A DNA stretch of 41,003 nt. Origin: a virus. The stretch is from positions 1-41,003 of the IMG/VR virus record IMGVR_UViG_3300049448_000412, one strand, 5' to 3'. Shown in pieces: positions 32,004 to 38,314 of this stretch. The position numbers and the translations under genes were made by a program. Positions within the stretch are counted from its first letter, which is position 1. Every line of letters starts with the position of its first letter. The notes under the pieces were generated by a model. It saw only the letters and a list, made by a program, of their open reading frames with translations. It did no database searches and had not been told where the DNA came from.

Positions 32004-32312
32004 TCAATCGAACAACAGATCGAGAATGACCTCGTGTCTCGATCCGGCCGGCTGTACCGGCACGTTGATCGTGACAACCGGACTGACGAGGGACGCCGAA
32101 TCGGCTCCAGCGATCGCCACGACACCTGTCGGAGGCGGAATCTTGCTGCCAGGAGACGCCCCGCCGAACCAATTGACGATAGCGCCTCCCTGACCCGCAG
32201 GACTGTTGGTCCCGACCCAGTACGGGCTGATGTTCAAATCGAAAGTAAACGACGTCGACACCCCATCAGCTATGGCCCACACCATGACCCGGACAACTTT
32301 TTGAATCGCCAT
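32004..32312 (-). CDS. Small β-rich virion protein, 102 aa
   Basis: MAIQKVVRVMVWAIADGVST then FTFDLNISPYW and a C-terminal VVTINVPVQPAGSRHEVI: a compact β-sandwich pattern. Its ATG overlaps the stop of the collagen-like spike gene as TGATG, so the two are made together and may assemble together. Ends 43 bp before the 74-aa gene starts. Family not recognised. Confidence 0.6.
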   Translation of the reverse strand: MAIQKVVRVMVWAIADGVSTSFTFDLNISPYWVGTNSPAGQGGAIVNWFGGASPGSKIPPPTGVVAIAGADSASLVSPVVTINVPVQPAGSRHEVILDLLFD

Positions 32313-33361
32313 CAGCGGATTCTCCTGGCTGAAATGTATCCAGCCGCTCCCATGGTTCCGCCAGAGAAAATCCCCTGACCCACCAAATAGACATTGGTCG
32401 GCGCGTTAACGTTAACGCGGCAGATCCCGGTCTGCATGTACTGATCCACGCCCTTAGTGAACGGCAAGGCATACTGCGTCATGTTGCCGATGCCGGATGC
32501 GACCTGCGCCAGCGTCGGCAATGTCGCCGAGACAGTAGAAACCGATGCCGCCAACGCCGTGACGGTCGTCGCCGTCACCGGATCGAACACGATCGCTCCG
32601 GACACCGCCCAATCGCCCGGTGTCAGGGCCAAGGTAGCGATGTTCGCCGTCACCCCCGTCGTCAGGGCGACCTCGACGGTGGTGCTCGTCGCAATGACTT
32701 CTCCGATGTTGCCCGCCGCCGCATTGTCGGCCGCAATGGTGCCTTTCAAATTGAACGTGCCGGTCGGCCCGGTGGCGCCCGCAATTCCAGCCGCGCCGGT
32801 CGGTCCTTGCGGCCCGACGATCCCAACTGCGCCCGACGGCCCGGCCGCGCCCACGGGACCGGGTACGCCCTGCAAGCCGGTCGGCCCTGTTGGTCCGGCA
32901 TCTCCCTGCGGCCCCGTTCCCCCTGCTCCGGTTCCGGTTCCGGTTGGGCCGGTTGGGCCGGTCGGGCCCGCCGAGCCTGCTCCCCCGGTGCCGGCATCCG
33001 GCATGTCCAACACGACCTGGAAGGTCCTGTCGGCGTCCTGCTTGATCTGGGTCGTGAACGTGCCCGAGCGGAACCGCAGCCAGGAAATGCCATAGCCGGT
33101 ATTGGGCGGCATGGTGATGACGGACCCCGCCACCACGACCGGTATGGTCGCCGGATAGGTCGAGAAATCCCCGATATCGGTCGTAAGATGCAGATTATTG
33201 TAGGTCACACCGCCATCTGCAGAAACTTGAAACGTCAGCGGCGCTGCGTTCCAATCCGGCGGCATGACGATGCGCAGGATCCTGGTGCTGCCCGAGCAAT
33301 CGACCCCGCTCGACATCGTGTGTCCGGCGGGGATCGTCAGCGGCAGGGTCTTTAGCGACAT
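32312..33361 (-). CDS. Collagen-like spike with folded N- and C-domains, 349 aa
   Basis: Unlike the other three collagen-like proteins it begins with a ~120-residue β-rich domain (TLPLTIPAGHTMSSGVDC; LRIVMPPDWNAAPLTFQV) with no PVVVV anchor. Residues ~125-200 are Gly-Pro-Thr repeats. The C-terminal ~145 residues are β-rich (LTPGDWAVSGAIVFDP, VYLVGQGIFSGG) and probably form the trimeric tip. Located between the lysis genes and head genes, it may decorate the head rather than the tail. Role inferred. Confidence 0.7.
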   Translation of the reverse strand: MSLKTLPLTIPAGHTMSSGVDCSGSTRILRIVMPPDWNAAPLTFQVSADGGVTYNNLHLTTDIGDFSTYPATIPVVVAGSVITMPPNTGYGISWLRFRSGTFTTQIKQDADRTFQVVLDMPDAGTGGAGSAGPTGPTGPTGTGTGAGGTGPQGDAGPTGPTGLQGVPGPVGAAGPSGAVGIVGPQGPTGAAGIAGATGPTGTFNLKGTIAADNAAAGNIGEVIATSTTVEVALTTGVTANIATLALTPGDWAVSGAIVFDPVTATTVTALAASVSTVSATLPTLAQVASGIGNMTQYALPFTKGVDQYMQTGICRVNVNAPTNVYLVGQGIFSGGTMGAAGYISARRIR

Positions 33362-33370
33362 TATCCCCTC

Positions 33371-33571
33371 CTATTGCAGCCTAGGTATGTGCAAAGCACC
33401 ACCACCAGTAAACTGCAACAACAAACCGATCAACACGATCACACCGATCGCCACCATCACGATCATCGCAATTTTCCGCAACGGCTCCGGCAAGGCGACT
33501 TGCTGCAACAGCCACCACAGGAAGATGCAGACGATGACGATGATGACGAGATAGACCAGCAATGCGACCAT
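33371..33571 (-). CDS. Small two-helix membrane protein, 66 aa
   Basis: Two hydrophobic stretches, LLVYLVIIVIVCIFLWWLL (~4-22) and IAMIVMVAIGVIVLIGLLL (~34-52), separated by a short polar loop (QQVALPEPLRK): a helical hairpin in the inner membrane. AGGAG precedes the ATG. It is next to a 36-aa membrane peptide and the lysozyme gene, so a holin or lysis-regulator function is plausible. Small two-helix membrane proteins of this kind also occur in bacterial genomes without a lysis role. Confidence 0.65.
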   Translation of the reverse strand: MVALLVYLVIIVIVCIFLWWLLQQVALPEPLRKIAMIVMVAIGVIVLIGLLLQFTGGGALHIPRLQ

Positions 33572-33580
33572 GTCAGTCTC

Positions 33581-33691
33581 CTATTCGCCTATTGGCGGGG
33601 GCACGTCGCTGAAAAAATAGAGCGCAAGCACCGCGATCACGAGGGCCACGAATATCGCAGCGGCACCGTACATCGCACGATCATACCGCAT
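33581..33691 (-). CDS. Very small membrane protein, 36 aa
   Basis: ATG at 33691, two bases after the lysozyme TAG, to TAG at 33581-33583. One hydrophobic helix (AAAIFVALVIAVLALYFF) with a short basic N-terminus (MRYDRAMYG) and a Pro-rich polar tail (SDVPPPIGE). The AGGAG of the next gene follows directly. Single-pass topology and position in the lysis cassette suggest a lysis-accessory peptide; no homology claim. Confidence 0.6.
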   Translation of the reverse strand: MRYDRAMYGAAAIFVALVIAVLALYFFSDVPPPIGE

Positions 33692-33693
33692 GG

Positions 33694-34251
33694 CTAACCC
33701 TCTGGATCATCGACCGCCTGCGGCATCGGCTCCGGGATCGGCACGATGACCTTGTCCGGCTTGCCGTCGTAATCGGCATCCGTGATGTTCTGGAACAACA
33801 GTGACTCGCTGGCCCGCCGACGCGTCAAGCCAGCCAGGACCTTGCCGCCGCCCTTGTTCCATTTGTGGAACTCGAGGGCGGCACCCTCGAAATCGCCTGC
33901 GTTTACTTTTTTGAGGAGAGTGCTTTTGGCGAGATTTCCTTCTCCGCAGTTGTAGCAGAAGGAGACGAGGGCGTCGAACTGCCATGGCTCGAGAGGCACT
34001 TTGACAAGTTTACGTACAGCTCGCTCAAACGTCCCCATGTCTTCCAGAAACGCTTGATCGCACTCCTCCATCGTCCATCGAGAGTCGGCATTGAACTCTC
34101 TCCCGTGATGATGAGTATGGCCCCAACAAATCGTGAGAACTCCAGCAGGGCAATGGTACGGTTGATAATAATCGCCAACTTTCTTCAAACAGCCTTCGTA
34201 GTGCTTGATTAAATTAGCACCCGCAGAACTCAGGCTGCGATCCTCGTTCAT
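33694..34251 (-). CDS. Phage lysozyme (GH24-type muramidase), 185 aa
   Basis: Endolysin that would cleave peptidoglycan glycan strands. Glu19 (LIKHYEG), Cys34 and Thr40 (CPAGVLTICWGHT) form the E-(D/C)-T triad seen in GH24 lysozymes, with exactly five residues between Cys and Thr. The region ALVSFCYNCGEGNLAKSTLL and the family end GGKVLAGLTRRRASE are also present. A ~35-residue acidic, Pro-rich tail follows. There is no signal or anchor sequence, so a holin is needed. It overlaps the holin-like gene upstream by ATGA. Confidence 0.85.
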   Translation of the reverse strand: MNEDRSLSSAGANLIKHYEGCLKKVGDYYQPYHCPAGVLTICWGHTHHHGREFNADSRWTMEECDQAFLEDMGTFERAVRKLVKVPLEPWQFDALVSFCYNCGEGNLAKSTLLKKVNAGDFEGAALEFHKWNKGGGKVLAGLTRRRASESLLFQNITDADYDGKPDKVIVPIPEPMPQAVDDPEG

Positions 34252-34523
34252 GGATTGATGTTCAACCTCTTGGTCATCACGTCAACGATCCTATCGATGC
34301 TTCCCTTGTTAGCCTTGGTCTGACTCTCCAATACCGTCAACCGGCTATCGACCGTCACCAAGTGCGGCGAACCGCGAATCTCCAGCGTGCTCACCCGCGT
34401 CTCCAGCTTGACCATGTAGGCCGTGATCGACAGGACCGCAGCGCCGATCGCGATGCCCTGCGCCACCAGGAAATAAACCAGCGCCTGGTTGTCTGCGAAC
34501 CATGAGCGGACGCTCGTCATCAT
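34248..34523 (-). CDS. Holin-like protein, one membrane helix plus coiled coil, 91 aa
   Basis: One hydrophobic segment (YFLVAQGIAIGAAVLSITAY, ~17-36) follows a short N-terminus. The remaining residues form a charged helix (KLETRVSTLEIRG; DSRLTVLESQTKANKGS). Such one-helix/coiled-coil proteins upstream of endolysin are common in phage lysis cassettes. It overlaps the lysozyme start by ATGA. Most likely the holin or a holin-class protein; alternatives are a spanin-like or membrane-anchor protein. Confidence 0.6.
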   Translation of the reverse strand: MMTSVRSWFADNQALVYFLVAQGIAIGAAVLSITAYMVKLETRVSTLEIRGSPHLVTVDSRLTVLESQTKANKGSIDRIVDVMTKRLNINP

Positions 34524-34526
34524 GGC

Positions 34527-34688
34527 TCACTTCTTGCGACCCAGCTTGGCCTGGCCGCGCTTGTCCTCGGCCTTGTCCTGTGCGGAAGTCTCGTAGTTCT
34601 TGAGCGACATGCCCTTGCGCTTGGCGCCGCGCTTGTCCTCGGCCAGGTCAGCCTTGGACCCCTCGTAACCCTTGCGCTTTCCAGCCAT
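34527..34688 (-). CDS. Small charged two-repeat protein, 53 aa
   Basis: ATG at 34688 to TGA at 34527-34529. Two imperfect repeats of about 26 residues: KRKGYEGSKADLAEDKRGAK and S-L-K-N-Y-E-T-S-A-Q-D-K-A-E-D-K-R-G-Q-A-K. Very high Lys/Arg/Asp/Glu content; likely a nucleic-acid- or virion-associated peptide. The first 41 bp overlap the end of the upstream glycosyltransferase-like gene in another frame. Confidence 0.6.
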   Translation of the reverse strand: MAGKRKGYEGSKADLAEDKRGAKRKGMSLKNYETSAQDKAEDKRGQAKLGRKK

Positions 34689-35358
34689 CGGCGTGCTCCG
34701 TTGCCTGATAATTAGTAAACATACTGGAATTATGATCGGCTTTATACCACCGGATCGGCAAATCGGGGTACCGCTGCTCCACCCGCGCCAGGGTGTTCAC
34801 CTCCCAGCTCAGGTTGCCTGTCTCCCGCAGATGGCGCTTGCACTCGTCCCTCATCACGGCGGCGAGCGCGGCGGCGTGCTCGCGCGGCACGACCAGGAGG
34901 CCCCCGCAGAATCTCCACATCGGGTAGCGATCGTCGTATTGGTAGTTCCTCTCCCAGCAGCCCGGGATGGCGATGGCTTCTTCGGCCGCAGCGCGGGCCA
35001 TGAAATCCTCGATCACGCCGGCGGTCATTCCCGGCAGGTGGAAGATGCCGAGATCGATCCAGACGATGACGTCAGCGCCGGGAACCAGCTCGGCGGCGTC
35101 CGCGATGAGCTCGGACTTCTCCGCCTGTACGATGTGGTACGCGAGCGAGTTCTTGGCCGGGTTGTCGGCGGTCGAGTGGGTCACCGGCCCGTGCCGTTGC
35201 AGATGCCGGTAGAGCCAGCACGCCTCGAGCTCGGTGTCGAGGCGCAGGAGCGCGGTGATGTCGGCTGCGGCCAGTTGCGCGCCGAGCCTTTCGTAGTCCT
35301 GCGCCGGGCGGGGATGGCCGGGGATTGGGATAAAGCCGGTGACGGCCACCACGCTCAT
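34648..35358 (-). CDS. Glycosyltransferase-like protein (HtrL/YibB type), 236 aa
   Basis: The N-terminus VVAVTGFIPIPGHPRP is a Rossmann-type β strand and loop. Residues ~65-115 (NPAKNSLAYHIVQAEKSELI, then VIVWIDLGIFHLPG) match the layout of HtrL/YibB-like proteins: a substrate-contacting K-S-E-L helix and a W-I-D metal-type motif. The region FCGGLLVVPREHA and ETGNLSWEVNTLARVE resemble the C-terminal half of GT-A folds. Likely transfers a sugar to a phage or host surface component. Family assignment is moderate; substrate unknown. Confidence 0.6.
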   Translation of the reverse strand: MSVVAVTGFIPIPGHPRPAQDYERLGAQLAAADITALLRLDTELEACWLYRHLQRHGPVTHSTADNPAKNSLAYHIVQAEKSELIADAAELVPGADVIVWIDLGIFHLPGMTAGVIEDFMARAAAEEAIAIPGCWERNYQYDDRYPMWRFCGGLLVVPREHAAALAAVMRDECKRHLRETGNLSWEVNTLARVEQRYPDLPIRWYKADHNSSMFTNYQATEHADGWKAQGLRGVQG

Positions 35359-35374
35359 CGGAGCACACTGTATT

Positions 35375-35415
35375 CATCGGATATCGGAAAATAACAGCAC
35401 ATCACGCATCCGATG
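35375..35415. repeat. 8-bp inverted repeat in a divergent intergenic region
   Basis: CATCGGAT (35375-35382) and ATCCGATG (35408-35415) lie in the 183-bp gap (35359-35541) between the divergent glycosyltransferase-like (-) and HTH (+) genes. The same gap holds a consensus TTGACA (35482-35487) upstream of the HTH gene, without a good -10 box at standard spacing. The repeat is a candidate operator; nothing else is recognised in the gap. Confidence 0.4.
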
Positions 35416-35541
35416 TTGCCCTTCATCGCCGCTGTCTTCCCGTGTCAATGGCGGCAACCATCGTTTTGCCTCAGATAGGCGTTGACACCAGTATTTTCCG
35501 TATCATGCTGGAGATAGATCATCTTTTAGGGCGGTGAGCCT

Positions 35542-35745
35542 ATGAGCGATTCTGCGTCCAAACCGAAAAAGCGGCGGCGCACTGGCGCCGCTTTCTCCAT
35601 CCCCGGCGCGGCCGAGGAAATCGGCGTCTCGTACAAAACCATGCGCGACGCGATCGAGATGAATCAGGTGCGCACCATCAAGTTCGGCCGCATCACCCGC
35701 GTGCCGAAAGCCGAGGTCGCGCGTCTCAAAGAAATCTTTGCATAG
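35542..35745 (+). CDS. Helix-turn-helix protein, excisionase/MerR-like, 67 aa
   Basis: A basic N-terminus (SKPKKRRRTGA) precedes a short winged helix-turn-helix: SIPGAAEEIGVSYKTMRDAI, then QVRTIKFGRITRVPKAEVAR, the pattern of excisionase/helix-turn-helix-17 proteins. It is the only + strand regulatory gene within the late block and converges on the GT2 fusion gene with a 2-bp gap. It could be the recombination directionality factor or a regulator of the neighbouring sugar-transfer genes; both are inference. Confidence 0.65.
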   Translation: MSDSASKPKKRRRTGAAFSIPGAAEEIGVSYKTMRDAIEMNQVRTIKFGRITRVPKAEVARLKEIFA

Positions 35746-35747
35746 GA

Positions 35748-37715
35748 TCATCGCGGCTCCTCGATGAACCGCAGCACGTCATCTAGATCCATCCTCGCCA
35801 CCCACGCCTCGCAATCCCGCACGCCGTAGCTTGCCATCAGCTGCCGCCGCTCGGGAAAGTACGCCAGGCCGGCGGCGAATTCGATCTGCTTGTCATGGAA
35901 ATAGAACGGCATGGACATGCCGGTAACCGCTCCGTCAACGGCGTAGCGTACGAACCTATGTGCATAATAGCGGTTCGGCCGCCCTGGGATCGTGCGCGCC
36001 TCATGCACTAGCGATAAGTACACACCGTCAGCTTCTATAACCTGCGAGCCGCCGCTGATCTGGCTGGCATCGAAACCGGAATCACTTTCGAAAACCACAT
36101 TACCATCGTCGTCGACCAGGGTCCCCTGCCGGTAGACGAACCGCAACTCGTTGTTCTTCACCCAGGGCTGCCAGTTTTTCTCGTGGTAGCGCTTCTTGGG
36201 CAAAATCCGCATCCAAGGCTGGCCGCGCGCATTGAGCGGGACCAGGATTTGCTCGCACCAGCCTTCCGCGTTGAGCTCGCGCACGTTTGAGATCGTCCAC
36301 AGGGTGCCCTGCCATTCGAACAACCGGCTATCTTCCAGACCGCGTACCGGATGAAACTTCGGTTCCGGCCAATTCTCCGGTAATGGCAGCTCGTCGGCTG
36401 TGGCGGCATCCAGGTCGCGCACCAGATAATTACGCGTATGAATGAAATTGACGTTCCAGTCGGCACTCAGAGAGCTATCCTTCCCCCGGATCGCATAGAC
36501 CCCCTCCGTCGTGATCGTGTAGTTGACGGTACGTAAAACAAGGATAGGCCTTCCCTGATAGTTGATGACCGACGGGTTGGTGGCGGCCCAGCCGTCGTCC
36601 AGATCAAATTTCAACCATGTAGGCTTGAACGACGGCACATGCTCGGCCAACGGCCGCAGGTACCAGAACATATTGCCGCGGGCCTGCTCGCTGCCTTCGA
36701 GCGCCAGTTCGTTGCAGACCTGCGCGCCGCGGTCGCGGATTTTACCGCCTGCGTAATAGGCGCAGATCGCGAAATCCTCGCGTATGCCGGTGCTGGCGGC
36801 GTATTTGTTCACGAACAGCTGGTCGGCGTGCGGCTGCGGATCCATGCCGGCCTCGGAAAACAGTAGGCTAGAGTGGTTTTCTCCGCGCTCGCGGAAATAT
36901 CTGGCCAGGTCGTACAGCGTCTCGGCCCGGTGTGGCCGCAGCTCGTAGGCGCGCAGCATCTCCCAGACGAAGCCCGGTCTGTCGCCGGAATTCTCTAAAC
37001 AATGCGCGTAATGAAGCTGGGCGTTCCAGCGTTCTTCGGCGAAGCCACCGAGCCCGGCGCGGATCTTGTAGTGCTCCGCAGCCTTGGCCCAATCGCGCTT
37101 ATCAAAGTATGATTGCCCGAGATAGAAGTGAGCCCGCTGGATCAAGCCTTCGTTGGTCTCGGTCTTCAGCATCTCTTCGAGCAGATTGATATCCCGCTCG
37201 AACTTCTCCGGCCTGTTAGACCCATCTGCAAAGTCCTGGAACCAGATGCCGTCCAAGTTGCCCGCCGTTGGCACATCTAAAAATTCGTGCGTGGGGCACT
37301 TATAGTCACCGGTAGCATTGCGGCTCAGTATGCGCCGGTTCCAGTAGTTCAGTGTTCCGGCCACCTGCCGCACGTCGTAGGCAAGACCGCCGTTGAGCTG
37401 CCGCTTCCAGTCGGGATCGTCGACGACCAGGGCCATGTCGGCGTCCGAGAGCACCAAGTAGTCCCACGGCAGATGGCTCGCACGCGCAGCCAGCAGCGCA
37501 AGGTTACGGGCATCCGAGAAGTTGACGAATTCGGCTGCACCGAGCTCCAGCGGCTTGCTGGCTTTTTCGAACGCCGCGCGCACCATGGCGACGGTCGAGT
37601 CGGTCGAGCCGGTGTCGACCACAATGCCGTAGTCGACGTGCGGAATGATGCTGTCGAGGCAGCGCGATATAATCGCTGCCTCGTTACGCAGTATGCAGTT
37701 CCACCCCAGCTTCAC
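35748..37715 (-). CDS. GT2 glycosyltransferase fused to TPR-like and β-propeller-like domains, 655 aa
   Basis: The GTG at 37715 is preferred because it overlaps the previous stop as GTGA and begins right at the GT2 fold (KLGWNCILRNEAAIISRCL). Residues ~1-150: GT2 domain with VDTGSTDST and the D-x-D motif L-S-D-A-D-M. Residues ~175-330: helical repeats of TPR/Sel1 type (AHFYLGQSYFDKRDWAKAAE; TLYDLARYFRERGE). Residues ~370-650: a five-bladed-propeller-like region with GLEDSRLFEWQGTLW and VYLSLVHEAR, reminiscent of GH130. Proposed role: sugar addition to virion or host surface polymers. The fusion order is clear; the propeller assignment is tentative. Confidence 0.7.
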   Translation of the reverse strand: MKLGWNCILRNEAAIISRCLDSIIPHVDYGIVVDTGSTDSTVAMVRAAFEKASKPLELGAAEFVNFSDARNLALLAARASHLPWDYLVLSDADMALVVDDPDWKRQLNGGLAYDVRQVAGTLNYWNRRILSRNATGDYKCPTHEFLDVPTAGNLDGIWFQDFADGSNRPEKFERDINLLEEMLKTETNEGLIQRAHFYLGQSYFDKRDWAKAAEHYKIRAGLGGFAEERWNAQLHYAHCLENSGDRPGFVWEMLRAYELRPHRAETLYDLARYFRERGENHSSLLFSEAGMDPQPHADQLFVNKYAASTGIREDFAICAYYAGGKIRDRGAQVCNELALEGSEQARGNMFWYLRPLAEHVPSFKPTWLKFDLDDGWAATNPSVINYQGRPILVLRTVNYTITTEGVYAIRGKDSSLSADWNVNFIHTRNYLVRDLDAATADELPLPENWPEPKFHPVRGLEDSRLFEWQGTLWTISNVRELNAEGWCEQILVPLNARGQPWMRILPKKRYHEKNWQPWVKNNELRFVYRQGTLVDDDGNVVFESDSGFDASQISGGSQVIEADGVYLSLVHEARTIPGRPNRYYAHRFVRYAVDGAVTGMSMPFYFHDKQIEFAAGLAYFPERRQLMASYGVRDCEAWVARMDLDDVLRFIEEPR

Positions 37716-38074
37716 GCGCGCTTGCGATGCTTGACGATGGCGTCGATGATATCGCCCTTGTTCCAATGCTCGCTGACCTCGGCACCCTCGCTGGCAGCCA
37801 CGCTCAGCAGCTCCTCCTTGGTCATGTCGTTGAGCTGCGCCTTGGTCGACCTGGTTTCACCCACACCGAACATGCCGCCGGTGGCGCCGGTCGCGCCCTC
37901 GCCGCCGCCGGACGTGCCGGGCAGCTCGGTGACGGTCAAAACGTCGATCTCGTCGCCGGGAGTAGCGGTGGCGTTGGCCACGACCTGATGAACCGCATCC
38001 TCGCGGTGCAGCGCCTCGATGGTCTCGACGGTGGCGGCGTGGGTAACACGGGATTTAACCTCATAGGACGGCAT
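37712..38074 (-). CDS. Small protein with C-terminal SAP/Rho-N-like helix-extended domain, 120 aa
   Basis: GAGAGGAG lies 8 bases before the ATG. The N-terminal ~50 residues are β-like (YEVKSRVTHAATVETIEAL); a Gly/Thr-rich linker (GTSGGGEGATGATGG) follows. The C-terminal ~40 residues, LNDMTKEELLSVAASEGAEV and GDIIDAIVKHRK, are a helix-extended-helix of the SAP/HeH/Rho-N kind, often nucleic-acid-binding. It is followed by the GT2 gene through a GTGA overlap. Likely head-associated; unproven. Confidence 0.6.
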   Translation of the reverse strand: MPSYEVKSRVTHAATVETIEALHREDAVHQVVANATATPGDEIDVLTVTELPGTSGGGEGATGATGGMFGVGETRSTKAQLNDMTKEELLSVAASEGAEVSEHWNKGDIIDAIVKHRKRA

Positions 38075-38101
38075 CGGACGTACTCCTCTCTGGTTGAACG
38101 G

Positions 38102-38314
38102 TTAGCGCCCCTTCATCACGACTGTGCGCTGATACTCCATTGCGGTGCCGTGATCGAGGCCATCCTGCCAAGCGCGATGCAGCGACCAGCGCCCGGTAAC
38201 GATCCACCACGCTTCCAACCAACGCTGGTACCAGCACGGCGAACCCCGGCTGTTGCGGTGGATAACCCACCTGCGCGGATCGGGTTCACGGGCCTGCGTT
38301 GCCATGAGCATCAC
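38102..38314 (-). CDS. Small Trp-rich protein, 70 aa
   Basis: The ATG at 38314 overlaps the portal stop as ATGA, which selects this frame over the overlapping 69-aa frame. The sequence is unusually Trp-rich (CWYQRWLEAWWIVTGRWS) with a basic N-terminus. The end is YQRTVVMKGR. It follows portal directly and is likely co-translated with it. A portal-associated or head-closure role is possible; family unknown. Confidence 0.55.
   Translation of the reverse strand: MMLMATQAREPDPRRWVIHRNSRGSPCWYQRWLEAWWIVTGRWSLHRAWQDGLDHGTAMEYQRTVVMKGR

Noticed and set aside
38061-38270. 69-aa - strand ORF overlapping the Trp-rich 70-aa gene
   Set aside because: The alternative frame (38102-38314) has an ATGA overlap with portal and a more protein-like composition; both cannot be the main product.
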